Program-made: the position numbers and the translations under genes | Shown here: piece after piece, positions 37,598 through 46,506 of the stretch | Numbering within the stretch: the first letter of the stretch is position 1 | Layout of the letters: each line of letters opens with the position of its first letter | The notes under the pieces: model-generated | Seen by the model: the letters and a program-made list of their open reading frames with translations, nothing else | Database searches by the model: none | What the model was told of the DNA's origin: nothing | Source: Mangrovimonas aestuarii | GTDB taxonomy: Bacteria; Bacteroidota; Bacteroidia; Flavobacteriales; Flavobacteriaceae | Direction: 5' to 3' | Length of the DNA stretch: 64,000 bases | Assembly: GCF_028767185.1 (NCBI RefSeq) | Contig: NZ_JARACK010000003.1 | Coordinates: 248,001 to 312,000 of the forward strand

Positions 37598-39841
37598 ATG
37601 GGAAGAAAGAAGAGAAAAAGCAAATCGAATAAGATTCCTAATCTTACCAATACGATTTTCAGTATCCTTAAGAAGGAACGTAATAAAACCTTTAACTATA
37701 AACAGATAGCTGCTAAAATTGGAGTAAACGATGCCAGTAGCAGAAATCAGATAATTAAGAAACTTCACCAGTTAAAGGCTAAAGGACAGATAGAAGAAGT
37801 AGAAAGAGGAAAGTTCAAAGCTGTTGTAACTACAGAATATTACACTGGTACTCTTGATCTTACTGCTAAAGGCTCTGGTTATGTAATATGTGATGCTTTT
37901 GAAGAGGATGTTTATATTGCTTCAAACAATGTTAATAGAGCTCTTAATGGTGATAAAGTTGAACTCTATGTTTACAAACGTCCTAAGCGTGGTAGGATAG
38001 AAGGTGAAATTACTCAAGTTTTAGAGCGTTCCAAAAACGAATATGTAGGTGTAATTCAAGTACATAAAAACTACGCTTTTGTAGTTGCTGATAGTAATAA
38101 AATGTATAAAGACATTTTTGTCCCTATTAGTAAAATACACGATGCCGAAGATGGTGATAAGGTGCTGGTACGTCTTGAAGATTGGCCTGAGAATGCCGAT
38201 TCTCCTTACGGTAGAGTACTTAAGGTGCTTGGTAAACCTGGTGATCACAATACTGAAATCCACGCGATTTTAGCCGAATACGGGTTGCCTTATGAGTTTC
38301 CTTATGAAGTTGAAGAGTATGCCAATAAAATAGATACCTCAATTACTGCAGACGAAATTAGTAAACGTCGTGATATGCGCGACATTTTGACCTTTACTAT
38401 CGACCCTAAAGATGCTAAGGATTTTGATGATGCTTTGTCATTTAGGGTTTTGGATAACGGTCATTACGAAATTGGTATTCATATTGCAGATGTATCGCAC
38501 TACGTTAAGGAAGGAACAATTTTGGATGAAGAAGCTTATCAACGTGCTACTTCTGTGTATTTGGTAGATCGTGTGGTACCTATGTTACCTGAAATTCTAT
38601 CTAACCAAGCTTGTTCGTTACGTCCTCATGAAGAGAAATATACCTTTTCTGCAGTTTTTCATTTAAATGATAAAGCGGAAGTTACCGACCAATGGTTTGG
38701 ACGTACTGTGACTTATAGCGATGCACGATTTGCTTATGAAGAAGCGCAAGCTATCATAGAGTCCAATTCAGAATTAAAACTACCTAATTCTGAAGGTATT
38801 AATGAGGTTATCAACAATATTGATACTACCATTCCAGAAGAGGTATCGCTTACCGGAACTAGCTATAGCACAGATCTTAACATAGCGTTTGCCATTCTAA
38901 AATTGGATGAATTGGCTAAATTAATGCGTGTAAAACGTATGAAACACGGTGCTATTTCATTCGATAAGGTAGAGGTGAAATTTAATCTCGATAAAGACAA
39001 TAATCCAATAGGTGTTTTCTTTAAAACCAGTAAAGATGCTAATAAGCTCATTGAAGAGTTTATGCTATTGGCCAATAAAAAGGTTGCCGAGTTTATTGGT
39101 AAACAAAAGCCAAAAAAGACATTTGTGTATCGTGTGCACGATGAACCTGATGAAACTAAATTAGCGGCTTTACAGGGTGTTGTTTCTAAGTTTGGGTACA
39201 AACTCAACTTTAAGGACAAAAAGAGCACTACGGCCTCTTTAAACAATCTTTTAAGTGACGTGGTTGGTAAAAAGGAACAGAACCTTGTGGATACCTTGAC
39301 CATTCGCAGTATGAGCAAAGCTGAGTATACGACTCATAATATTGGACATTATGGATTGGCTTTTGATTATTACAGCCATTTTACATCTCCTATCCGTCGT
39401 TATCCAGATGTTATGGCACACCGCTTGTTACAACATTATCTAGACAATGGGCAGTCGGTTAATGAAGTTGTTTATGAAGAGAAATGCAACCATTCTAGCA
39501 ATATGGAAACTTTGGCCACGAAAGCCGAAAGGGATTCCATTAAATACATGCAGATAAAGTTTATGCAAGATCATCAGGATGAAGAATTTGTAGGTGTGAT
39601 TTCTGGAGTAACCGATTGGGGAATTTATGTGGAAATCATTGATAATAAATGTGAAGGAATGGTACGTATCCGCGATATCAATGATGATGTGTATTTCTTT
39701 GATGAAGCCCAATATGCATTGGTAGGAAAAACAACCCATAATATTTACCAGTTGGGAGACGAAGTGGTTGTAAAAGTTAAGGAAACCGATTTGGTAAAAA
39801 AACACCTTGATTTCCACTTGATAGGAAAAAACGAAGATTAA
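37598..39841 (+). CDS. rnr: Ribonuclease R
   Basis: This 747-residue hydrolytic 3'-to-5' exoribonuclease degrades structured RNA. Domain order is an N-terminal basic winged-helix (about 10-65), two cold-shock-like OB domains (about 70-220), and the RNB catalytic core with FTIDPKDAKDFDDALSF carrying the magnesium-binding aspartates and HYGLAFDYYSHFTSPIRRYPDVMAHR near its end. The last domain is S1 (about 655-740, FVGVISGVTDWGIYVEI). The length suits RNase R rather than RNase II. It appears monocistronic. Confidence 0.96.
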   Translation: MGRKKRKSKSNKIPNLTNTIFSILKKERNKTFNYKQIAAKIGVNDASSRNQIIKKLHQLKAKGQIEEVERGKFKAVVTTEYYTGTLDLTAKGSGYVICDAFEEDVYIASNNVNRALNGDKVELYVYKRPKRGRIEGEITQVLERSKNEYVGVIQVHKNYAFVVADSNKMYKDIFVPISKIHDAEDGDKVLVRLEDWPENADSPYGRVLKVLGKPGDHNTEIHAILAEYGLPYEFPYEVEEYANKIDTSITADEISKRRDMRDILTFTIDPKDAKDFDDALSFRVLDNGHYEIGIHIADVSHYVKEGTILDEEAYQRATSVYLVDRVVPMLPEILSNQACSLRPHEEKYTFSAVFHLNDKAEVTDQWFGRTVTYSDARFAYEEAQAIIESNSELKLPNSEGINEVINNIDTTIPEEVSLTGTSYSTDLNIAFAILKLDELAKLMRVKRMKHGAISFDKVEVKFNLDKDNNPIGVFFKTSKDANKLIEEFMLLANKKVAEFIGKQKPKKTFVYRVHDEPDETKLAALQGVVSKFGYKLNFKDKKSTTASLNNLLSDVVGKKEQNLVDTLTIRSMSKAEYTTHNIGHYGLAFDYYSHFTSPIRRYPDVMAHRLLQHYLDNGQSVNEVVYEEKCNHSSNMETLATKAERDSIKYMQIKFMQDHQDEEFVGVISGVTDWGIYVEIIDNKCEGMVRIRDINDDVYFFDEAQYALVGKTTHNIYQLGDEVVVKVKETDLVKKHLDFHLIGKNED

Positions 39842-39945
39842 TGTTTTTTAGTCTAATTGTCACATCGAGTAGTTCTGGATTTTTTAAAACAGAATTGTAT
39901 CGAGCTATATTTAGTAGTTAATTATCTTAAATAATATTTTATAAT

Positions 39946-40623
39946 ATGAAAAAAGCTATTGCTATTGTAGCCTTGTTAGTAAGCAGTTTAGGAATATCCC
40001 AAAACACTATAGAAAAAACAATAGGTGAGTTTAGTGAACTAAAGGTCTTCGATCTTCTTGAAGTAGAACTTATACAATCAACTGAGAACAAAATCAAGAT
40101 TGTGGGTGAAAATGCTGAAGATGTAGTAGTTGTCAACAAGAACGGAAAACTGAAAATCCGTATGAAAATTGATGACAAGTTTAAAGGTGAAAATACCCAG
40201 GTGACTTTGTATTATACAAAAATTGATATCATTGATGTAAATGAAGGTGCCATTGTAGGATCTCAGGATACCATCAAGCAATTTGAAATTGATTTAAGAG
40301 CTCAGGAAGGTGGGGAAATAAAAGTAAATGTTGATGTTAGTTATGTTCTGGTAAATTCAGCAACCGGAGGTAAAGTTGAAGTAAGCGGAACCACTAAAAA
40401 ACAACAGGTTCAGATTTATACAGGAGGCGAGTTAGAAGCCAAAGCACTTAAATCTGAAGATGTTGAAGTAACGGTTAATGCGGGTGGTAAGGCTTATGTT
40501 AATGCTTCAAATGATGTGAAGGCCAAGGTAAGGGCAGGAGGAGATGTTTATATCTATGGTAACCCTAAAACCATTTCCGAAGATAAAGTTCTAGGAGGAC
40601 GTGTTGAAAAGGTGGAAGAATAA
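39946..40623 (+). CDS. Head-GIN (DUF2807) domain exported protein
   Basis: This 225-residue protein has a signal peptide (1-19, SSLGISQ). A repetitive right-handed beta-helix-like region of the DUF2807 family follows, with FSELKVFDLLEVELIQ at the start and VDVNEGAIVGSQDTIKQFEIDLRAQEGGEIKVNVDV in the middle. These proteins are widespread in Bacteroidota; their function is unknown. No sorting domain is visible, so it is periplasmic or outer-membrane-associated. It ends 38 nt before a LysE-type transporter gene. Confidence 0.85.
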   Translation: MKKAIAIVALLVSSLGISQNTIEKTIGEFSELKVFDLLEVELIQSTENKIKIVGENAEDVVVVNKNGKLKIRMKIDDKFKGENTQVTLYYTKIDIIDVNEGAIVGSQDTIKQFEIDLRAQEGGEIKVNVDVSYVLVNSATGGKVEVSGTTKKQQVQIYTGGELEAKALKSEDVEVTVNAGGKAYVNASNDVKAKVRAGGDVYIYGNPKTISEDKVLGGRVEKVEE

Positions 40624-40635
40624 TTCCACAATTCA

Positions 40636-40643
40636 TATTTTTG
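40636..40643 (+). promoter_or_regulatory. Putative -7 box of the LysE-family gene
   Basis: TATTTTTG, 18 nt before the ATG at 40662 and right after the head-GIN stop, so the transporter may have its own promoter. Confidence 0.4.
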
Positions 40644-40661
40644 TGAAAATGTCCATAAACT

Positions 40662-41348
40662 ATGTATGAAGTAATCTTAAAGGCTATACCATTCGGGATT
40701 ATTTTGGCTTTTACAATAGGGCCTGTTTTTTTTGTATTACTGGAAACAAGTGCTACAAAAGGCTTTAGAAGTGCTCTAACCTTTGATAGTGGTGTTATTC
40801 TAGCAGATATCTTCTTCATCATTGTAGCGTTTTACAGTACCAATAAACTAGTAGAAAAAATTGAAGACGATCCTAATTTTGTCATTTTGGGTGGAATTCT
40901 ATTGGTTGCTTACGGTATTATTACGTTTGTTAAAACCTCAAAATCCTTTAGATCGATTGTTAGGGAGTATCACAAAGTGGAAATTCAGCGTAATTATGGA
41001 AAACTTTTTATTAAAGGATTTTTACTCAACTTTATTAACATAGGCGTATTATTGGGTTGGGTTGGGTTTATTGTATTGGCTAATTCCCTAACAGAAACAC
41101 AAAATGAAATTTATGTGTTTTTAGGAACTATTCTGGCAACCTATTTTATCATAGATATTTTTAAAATACTTGTTGCCAAAACCTTACGAAACAAACTCAC
41201 ACCACGGCTTATTTTTAAAACAAAAAAGATAGTAGCTCTGGTTATTCTTGGGTTTGGCGTATTACTTCTTATGCAAGGATTCTTCCCTAAAGAAAAGGAA
41301 TTGCTAAAGGAAAAGATTGAAAAGATCAGCCCGATTAAAGAACCTTAG
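40662..41348 (+). CDS. LysE-family amino-acid exporter-like transporter
   Basis: This 228-residue integral inner-membrane protein has six predicted helices and the LysE start pattern AIPFGIILAFTIGPVFFVLLETSATKGFRSAL (GPxxxxxxxxxxxxG). LysE/RhtB proteins expel amino acids or related solutes. The C-terminal tail is charged (FFPKEKELLKEKIEKISPIKE). The substrate is unknown. Confidence 0.85.
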   Translation: MYEVILKAIPFGIILAFTIGPVFFVLLETSATKGFRSALTFDSGVILADIFFIIVAFYSTNKLVEKIEDDPNFVILGGILLVAYGIITFVKTSKSFRSIVREYHKVEIQRNYGKLFIKGFLLNFINIGVLLGWVGFIVLANSLTETQNEIYVFLGTILATYFIIDIFKILVAKTLRNKLTPRLIFKTKKIVALVILGFGVLLLMQGFFPKEKELLKEKIEKISPIKEP

Positions 41349-41365
41349 TAATTTTTAAATAATAG

Positions 41366-41396
41366 AAAAAGCCATGACAATGGTCATGGCTTTTTT
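41366..41396 (+). terminator. Terminator after the LysE-family gene
   Basis: AAGCCATGAC and GTCATGGCTT form a 10-bp stem around AATG, followed by TTTTT. Confidence 0.9.
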
Positions 41397-41427
41397 GTTA
41401 TATAATTTTCATTATGCATCAGAAAAA

Positions 41428-41464
41428 GAAAAAACCTCCAAGTAAATACTTGGAGGTTTTTTTG
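41428..41464 (-). terminator. Terminator of tRNA-Cys
   Basis: AACCTCCAAGTA and TACTTGGAGGTT pair over 12 bp with A/T tracts on both sides, immediately after the tRNA on the minus strand. Confidence 0.88.
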
Positions 41465-41535
41465 AGGCGTCGAGCGGATTCGAACCGCTGTACGAGGTTT
41501 TGCAGACCTATGCCTAGCCACTCGGCCACGACGCC
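41465..41535 (-). tRNA. tRNA-Cys (anticodon GCA)
   Basis: On the minus strand the 71-nt sequence folds into a cloverleaf. The acceptor stem GGCGTCG/CGACGCC is perfect. The D arm contains GGCCGAGTGGCTAGGC, the anticodon loop CTGCAAA has GCA in the middle, and the T arm AGCGGTTCGAATCCGCT has an intact TTCGAAT. The CCA end is not encoded. It is the only tRNA found here. Confidence 0.97.
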
Positions 41536-41583
41536 TTACATAGCGTGCGACAAATGTATAAAAAATATAGTTTTTACCACAAG

Positions 41584-41952
41584 TTAGTTTCTATTTTTTC
41601 TGCGGTCGGTTAATTTTATGGTTACCATTGCCACATCGCCACCAATGGGAGGATTTAATTTACTGACACTTACGCTAACCTTCTTCACTTTTTCTGCTTC
41701 ATCAAAAATTCTGTTCAATATGCGTTGAGCCACGTGTTCCAAAAGTTTGGACGGAACAGACATCTCTTCCTTAACAATACGGTTAAGAAAAACATAGTCT
41801 ACCGTATCGTTGAGATTATCACTATTTGAAGACTTGTTCAAATCGGCTCTAACTTCAAGGTCAACACGGTAATCGCATCCTATGGCTGTTTCTTCTTTTA
41901 AGCAACCATGATGGGCGTAAACACGTATGTTTTCAACTTTAATAACTCCCAT
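41584..41952 (-). CDS. folB: Dihydroneopterin aldolase
   Basis: This 122-residue enzyme converts 7,8-dihydroneopterin to 6-hydroxymethyl-7,8-dihydropterin in folate synthesis. The start GVIKVENIRVYAHHGCLKEET is the FolB signature, with VDLEVRADL and LLEHVAQRIL (catalytic Glu) and a Lys near KKVSVSVSKLNPP. It is divergent from glnS and 49 nt upstream of tRNA-Cys on the same strand. Confidence 0.94.
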   Translation of the reverse strand: MGVIKVENIRVYAHHGCLKEETAIGCDYRVDLEVRADLNKSSNSDNLNDTVDYVFLNRIVKEEMSVPSKLLEHVAQRILNRIFDEAEKVKKVSVSVSKLNPPIGGDVAMVTIKLTDRRKNRN

Positions 41953-41966
41953 AACATTATTTTTTC

Positions 41967-41974
41967 CAAATATA
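41967..41974 (-). promoter_or_regulatory. Putative -7 box of folB
   Basis: Minus-strand TATATTTG, 14 nt before the folB ATG. Confidence 0.42.
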
Positions 41975-42005
41975 GATTATTCTCTGTTCTTATCGTTATT
42001 TCCTT

Positions 42006-42013
42006 TAAATTTG
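42006..42013 (+). promoter_or_regulatory. Putative -7 box of glnS
   Basis: TAAATTTG, 21 nt before the glnS ATG. Confidence 0.4.
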
Positions 42014-42034
42014 TAGCCTTATTTTGAATAGTAT

Positions 42035-44056
42035 ATGAGCGAAAGATCACTGAACTTTTTAGAGCATATTGTAGAAGAGGATTTAAGGGAAGGGTTACCT
42101 ACCGATAAACTGCGTTTTCGTTTTCCACCAGAACCTAACGGTTACCTGCATATTGGGCATACCAAGGCAATAGGTATCAGTTTCGGATTGGGAGAGCGAT
42201 ACAATGCGCCGGTAAACTTAAGGTTTGACGATACCAACCCTGCAAAGGAAGAACAAGAATACGTAGATGCCATTAAGCGCGATATAAGCTGGTTGGGTTA
42301 CGAATGGGCGGATGAATTGTATTCATCAGACTATTTCCAGCAGTTGTACGATTGGGCTGTGCAAATGATAAAAGAGAACAAAGCTTATGTTGATTCACAG
42401 TCATCAGAAGCTATGGCTGAACAAAAGGGAACACCTACTCAACCAGGTGTTGATGGACCTTACCGAAATAGAACGGTAGAGGAGAACCTTGATTTGTTCG
42501 AGCGTATGAAGAATGGCGAGTTTAATGAAGGAGAACATGTATTGCGTGCTAAAATAGACATGAAGCACACTAACATGTTAATGCGTGATCCTATCATGTA
42601 CCGTATTCTTAAAAAGGCGCACCACCGTACTGGAAACGATTGGTGTATTTATCCTATGTACGATTGGACACATGGCGAGAGCGATTATATTGAACAGATT
42701 TCACACTCTCTGTGTTCGTTGGAATTTAAGCCCCATAGAGAACTTTACGATTGGTTTTTGGACCAAGTGGTAGTTTCTGAAAGATTACGCCCTAAACAAC
42801 GTGAATTTGCCCGTTTAAACCTAAGTTATACCATTATGAGTAAGCGCAAGCTTCTTAAATTGGTAGAAGACGGTATTGTGGCCGGTTGGGACGATCCACG
42901 TATGCCAACCATTTCAGGATTGAGAAGACGCGGTTATACTCCAGCAGCTATTAGAAAGTTTGTAGAAACGGTTGGTGTTGCCAAGCGTGATAACGTAATT
43001 GATGTATCGTTATTGGAATTCTGTATCCGTGAGGATTTGAATAAAACAGCACCACGTGTTATGGCTGTTTTAGATCCTATAAAACTGGTAATTACCAATT
43101 ATCCAGAAGGGAAAGAAGAGTGGCTTGAAGCAGAAAACAATCCTGAAGATGATAATGCTGGTTCTAGACAAGTGCCGTTCTCTGGTGAATTATACATTGA
43201 ACGTGATGACTTTAAAGAGCAAGCTAATAGCAAATATTTCCGTTTGTCACTTGGTAAGGAAGTACGTTTAAAAAACGCCTATATCATCAAAGGAGAGAGT
43301 GTTGTCAAGGATGCTGATGGTAACATTACTGAAATACATTGTACGTACGATGCAGACAGTTTGAGTGGTAGTGGTACAGAAGCCAGTTTGCGTAAGGTTA
43401 AAGGAACATTGCATTGGGTTTCAATTAATCATGCTGTAAAAGCTGAAGTTAGAGAATACGACCGTTTGTTTATGGACGAAGCTCCAGATGCACATGCCGA
43501 TAAAGATTTTATGGAGTTTTTGAATCCTAATTCTTTGAATGTAGTAGAAGCTTTTGTTGAGCCTAGTTTGAAAGAAGCTAAAGTAGGGGAAAGGTTCCAG
43601 TTCCAAAGATTGGGATACTTTAATGTTGACGATAATTCAACTTCAGAACACCTAGTGTTTAACAAAACAGTTGGATTACGTGATGCTTGGGCTAAGCAAG
43701 AACCTAAGGAAGAAAATCAAGCGTCAAAACCGCAGCCTAAGCCACAACAGCAATCGTCTAGACCAGCTATTGAGGAGATTAAAAAGTTAGGTAAGAAGTA
43801 TACAAATTTACCGGAAGCCAAACAGCAAGCTACAAAGGAGAAAATCCAAGAATTGGCTAAAGATGTACCTTACGAAGATTTAGAACCTTTGTTCGATACA
43901 GCTGCAAAAAAAGTAGGTACCCGCATTGCCGCTATGTTAACCTTAGGTGTTTTATTGGAAAGCGGATTGGAACGAAACGATGCAATTAATGATTTTATAA
44001 ACAAAGCGTTGGAAGATAAGGACGAGCTTTTGGTAGCAGAAGCGAAGGCACTATAG
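42035..44056 (+). CDS. glnS: Glutaminyl-tRNA synthetase with C-terminal extension
   Basis: The class I synthetase charges tRNA-Gln. The HIGH-type motif is PEPNGYLHIGHTKAI and the KMSKS-type motif is TIMSKRKLLKL. The bulk (about 1-553) covers the catalytic core and the two anticodon-binding beta-barrels. An extension of about 120 residues follows: a Gln/Pro/Lys linker (about 554-575, QPKPQQQSS) and a helical domain (about 576-673, IEEIKKLGKKYTNLPEAKQ to EAKAL) absent from E. coli GlnRS (about 554 residues). Other lineages have YqeY-type additions; this one does not obviously match. A terminator follows. Confidence 0.95.
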   Translation: MSERSLNFLEHIVEEDLREGLPTDKLRFRFPPEPNGYLHIGHTKAIGISFGLGERYNAPVNLRFDDTNPAKEEQEYVDAIKRDISWLGYEWADELYSSDYFQQLYDWAVQMIKENKAYVDSQSSEAMAEQKGTPTQPGVDGPYRNRTVEENLDLFERMKNGEFNEGEHVLRAKIDMKHTNMLMRDPIMYRILKKAHHRTGNDWCIYPMYDWTHGESDYIEQISHSLCSLEFKPHRELYDWFLDQVVVSERLRPKQREFARLNLSYTIMSKRKLLKLVEDGIVAGWDDPRMPTISGLRRRGYTPAAIRKFVETVGVAKRDNVIDVSLLEFCIREDLNKTAPRVMAVLDPIKLVITNYPEGKEEWLEAENNPEDDNAGSRQVPFSGELYIERDDFKEQANSKYFRLSLGKEVRLKNAYIIKGESVVKDADGNITEIHCTYDADSLSGSGTEASLRKVKGTLHWVSINHAVKAEVREYDRLFMDEAPDAHADKDFMEFLNPNSLNVVEAFVEPSLKEAKVGERFQFQRLGYFNVDDNSTSEHLVFNKTVGLRDAWAKQEPKEENQASKPQPKPQQQSSRPAIEEIKKLGKKYTNLPEAKQQATKEKIQELAKDVPYEDLEPLFDTAAKKVGTRIAAMLTLGVLLESGLERNDAINDFINKALEDKDELLVAEAKAL

Positions 44057-44077
44057 ATTCCAAAAACATATTAAAAA

Positions 44078-44117
44078 TAAAAGCCCTGTAAATTAATAGT
44101 TTACAGGGCTTTTTTGT
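44078..44117 (+). terminator. Terminator after glnS
   Basis: AAGCCCTGTAAA and TTTACAGGGCTT form a 12-bp stem, followed by TTTTT. Confidence 0.92.
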
Positions 44118-44167
44118 TTTTATAATCATCAAAAAATCAGTAACTTAATAACATTGTTAATCAAAAA

Positions 44168-44386
44168 ATGAAAGCTATGGTACCTACACAAGAGTTGTTA
44201 AGTAAAATATCCGCACTAACGTTAGATATAGAGACCAATTACCCTGATTTATATAAATACCTAGATGAAAATCCCGTAACCATCCCAAGCAAGTTAAATC
44301 CCGCTGTAGATGAAGGTTCTCTAGAGCGGTATTTACAAAGTCTTGAGGATTTGTTGATGAAATATAAAAAAGATCATAATGCATAA
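44168..44386 (+). CDS. Small hypothetical protein, 72 residues
   Basis: The ATG at 44168 begins a short, charged, helical-looking protein (MVPTQELLSKISALTLDIETNYPDL to LLMKYKKDHNA). It has no signal peptide or known motif. It is supported as a gene by normal codon use, its own strong terminator 5 nt after the stop, and its placement between glnS and a convergent gene. I do not recognise it. Confidence 0.7.
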   Translation: MKAMVPTQELLSKISALTLDIETNYPDLYKYLDENPVTIPSKLNPAVDEGSLERYLQSLEDLLMKYKKDHNA

Positions 44387-44390
44387 AAGA

Positions 44391-44423
44391 AAAACCCTCT
44401 TGAATTTACAAGAGGGTTTTTTA
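44391..44423 (+). terminator. Terminator after the 72-residue gene
   Basis: AAACCCTCTTG and CAAGAGGGTTT form an 11-bp stem around AATTTA, followed by TTTT; it could also serve the convergent YbjQ-like gene. Confidence 0.88.
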
Positions 44424-44443
44424 GTTTCTATAAAAGTATGGTT

Positions 44444-44761
44444 TTAAAATTTCACAGCCGTTCCTGAAGCCGTAACCATAAGCATACCGCCATTTGAACC
44501 TACTGTTTCATAATCTAAATCAACAGCAACAACTGCATCGGCACCCATTTGTCTGGCTCTATCTGTCATTTCCTTGAGAGCTATATCTTTGGCTTCACGT
44601 AATACACTCTCGTAAGAACCGGAACGGCCACCAACGATATCTCTAATGCCTGCAAAGAAATCTTTGAATATGTTTGCACCAATAATGGTTTCGCCAGTAA
44701 CGATACCTAAATACTGCTGAATTTTATGCGTTTCTAATGTGTTTGTTGTAGTAACTAACAT
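44444..44761 (-). CDS. YbjQ/UPF0145-family heavy-metal-binding-like protein
   Basis: This 105-residue protein has the YbjQ pattern: [49 protein letters not shown], then [17 protein letters not shown]. The fold is a beta-rich pentamer in structural work on homologues; no biochemical role is settled. Its ATG is one base after the stop of the SPFH gene, so the two are co-transcribed and probably translationally coupled. Confidence 0.88.
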   Translation of the reverse strand: MLVTTTNTLETHKIQQYLGIVTGETIIGANIFKDFFAGIRDIVGGRSGSYESVLREAKDIALKEMTDRARQMGADAVVAVDLDYETVGSNGGMLMVTASGTAVKF

Positions 44762-44762
44762 C

Positions 44763-45707
44763 TTATTTGTCGTTTTCGTTATCAGAATTTTTCTTTTTCT
44801 CTCTAGCTTCTTTCATAGCTTCTCCAATTTGGTTACTTGCTGTAAAGCTAGCTACCATATTGTTTAACATATCACTTCCTGCTTGGGGTGAATTTGGTAG
44901 CAAGATTAAGTTACTGTTGGTTTCTTCACCTATGGCTTGTAAAGTATCGTAGTGTTGGGTTACAACAATTAATGCGGATGCTTCTTGGGAGTTAATACCC
45001 ACTTTGTTCAGTACTTCTACAGATTCTTCCAATCCTCGTGCAATTTCACGTCTTTGGTCGGCAATACCCTGTCCTTGTAAACGCTTGCTCTCAGCCTCTG
45101 CTTTAGCCTTTTCTACAATTAAAATACGTTGGGCATCCCCTTCGTACTGAGCGGCTATTTTTTCACGCTCAGAGGCGTTAATACGGTTCATTGCAGCTTT
45201 TACTTGGGCATCTGGATCAATATCGGTAACCAAGGTTTTAATAATATCAAATCCATAATCCAACATAGCATCGTTTAATTCTGATTTAACTGCAATTGCT
45301 ATATCATCCTTTTTAACGAATACATCATCCAATTTCATTTTAGGAACTTCAGCACGAACAACATCAAATACATAACTAGTTATCTGGTCATGAGGATAAT
45401 CCAATTTATAAAAGGCATCGTAAACCTTATCCTTGATTACGACAAATTGTACGGAAACTTTTAGTTTTACAAATACATCATCTAATGTTTTGGTTTCCAC
45501 CAAAACATCCAGCTGTTGAATTTTAAGGCTTAAGCGTCCAGCCACTCTATCTATCAAAGGAATTTTAAGATGTAAACCTGATTGACGAATGCTATGGAAT
45601 TTACCAAAGCGCTCAATTACGGCAGCAGATTGTTGCTTAACAATGAAAAACGATGAAATAAGGACTAGTAGTCCAATGACAAATACTGGGATTAAAAAAA
45701 TGTCCAT
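44763..45707 (-). CDS. SPFH/Band 7 (stomatin-like, paraslipin) membrane protein
   Basis: This 314-residue protein has one N-terminal membrane helix (about 4-24) and a Band 7 domain (about 25-190) with [25 protein letters not shown] and [21 protein letters not shown]. An Ala/Glu/Lys-rich coiled coil (about 185-235, [39 protein letters not shown]) and a charged tail follow. Such proteins form membrane rings or scaffolds. NfeD, the frequent partner of this family, is not next to it; instead a YbjQ-like protein follows with a one-base gap. Confidence 0.92.
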   Translation of the reverse strand: MDIFLIPVFVIGLLVLISSFFIVKQQSAAVIERFGKFHSIRQSGLHLKIPLIDRVAGRLSLKIQQLDVLVETKTLDDVFVKLKVSVQFVVIKDKVYDAFYKLDYPHDQITSYVFDVVRAEVPKMKLDDVFVKKDDIAIAVKSELNDAMLDYGFDIIKTLVTDIDPDAQVKAAMNRINASEREKIAAQYEGDAQRILIVEKAKAEAESKRLQGQGIADQRREIARGLEESVEVLNKVGINSQEASALIVVTQHYDTLQAIGEETNSNLILLPNSPQAGSDMLNNMVASFTASNQIGEAMKEAREKKKNSDNENDK

Positions 45708-45750
45708 AATGGTTATTAAATGGTTAGAGGTTATAAAAGTTTAAATATAG

Positions 45751-45758
45751 TATATTTG
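45751..45758 (+). promoter_or_regulatory. Putative -7 box of the beta-barrel protein gene
   Basis: TATATTTG, 24 nt before the ATG at 45783. Confidence 0.4.
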
Positions 45759-45782
45759 ATTACAGTACTTTAAAGAAAAGTC

Positions 45783-46469
45783 ATGCGAAAAAAATATCTT
45801 CTCACCCTATTAGTAGTAACTAGTACCCTTTTTGTTACAGAATCGTATTCACAGCACAAAACCTATCCGATTACCAATGGAGTTGGAATTATGGGCGGAT
45901 TAACCCAGTTTGATTTACAAACCGATAATTTCAATACTTCACCTGGTAATGGTTGGATTTTAGGGCTTTCAGCAACTGGCGATTTGCCACATAAATGGTA
46001 TAACATTAGTTACGGCATGCAGATATCGGAGAATAAATTCTCCATTGAAGCTAGTCCAACTAGTTTGTTATCAAATAGAGAAGAAATAGAATACAAAGTG
46101 TTCATGGCACAATTGGCGATGCTCATGCATATAAAGATTGTGCAGACCTACATTACTCTAGATATTGGCCCAATGTTGCAGTACAACGGAGAAATGCAAC
46201 TTACAGACGATAATCAAGAGAATTATTTAATTACTAACTATCAAGGTATCACTGCAGATGAAATAACCGATATAAGCCCTTTTAACTTTAATGGAGCCGT
46301 TGGGATGACATTTGGGATGGGGCATTTTAAACTCCGAGGACAGTATATTTATGGGTTTACTAATATGCTGAATAAATTAAACGATGCCAATTTGAATACA
46401 TCGGGTGGAGATGGTCGTTTCAAAGGTCTTCAAAGTATGTTTGTTTTTTCTGGAATAATATCTTTCTAA
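45783..46469 (+). CDS. Outer-membrane beta-barrel protein
   Basis: This 228-residue protein has a signal peptide (1-23, ends SYSQ). Alternating beta strands run throughout (GVGIMGGLTQFDLQTDNF, WILGLSATGDL, MLMHIKIVQTYITLDIGPML, GHFKLRGQYIYGFTNML) and it ends in a phenylalanine (FSGIISF). This is the pattern of the small PorT/OMP_b-brl family in Bacteroidota. Its specific function is unknown. It converges with gltX across a bidirectional terminator. Confidence 0.82.
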   Translation: MRKKYLLTLLVVTSTLFVTESYSQHKTYPITNGVGIMGGLTQFDLQTDNFNTSPGNGWILGLSATGDLPHKWYNISYGMQISENKFSIEASPTSLLSNREEIEYKVFMAQLAMLMHIKIVQTYITLDIGPMLQYNGEMQLTDDNQENYLITNYQGITADEITDISPFNFNGAVGMTFGMGHFKLRGQYIYGFTNMLNKLNDANLNTSGGDGRFKGLQSMFVFSGIISF

Positions 46470-46474
46470 AAACA

Positions 46475-46506
46475 AAAAAGCGGGTCATTGAAGCCCGCTT
46501 TTTTTT
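46475..46506. terminator. Bidirectional terminator between the beta-barrel gene and gltX
   Basis: AAAAAAGCGGG and CCCGCTTTTTT pair over 11 bp; the gltX stop codon lies inside its T-tract. Confidence 0.88.

Noticed and set aside
41731-41736. CACGTG core inside folB
   Set aside because: Only one half-site resembles parS and it is coding sequence.
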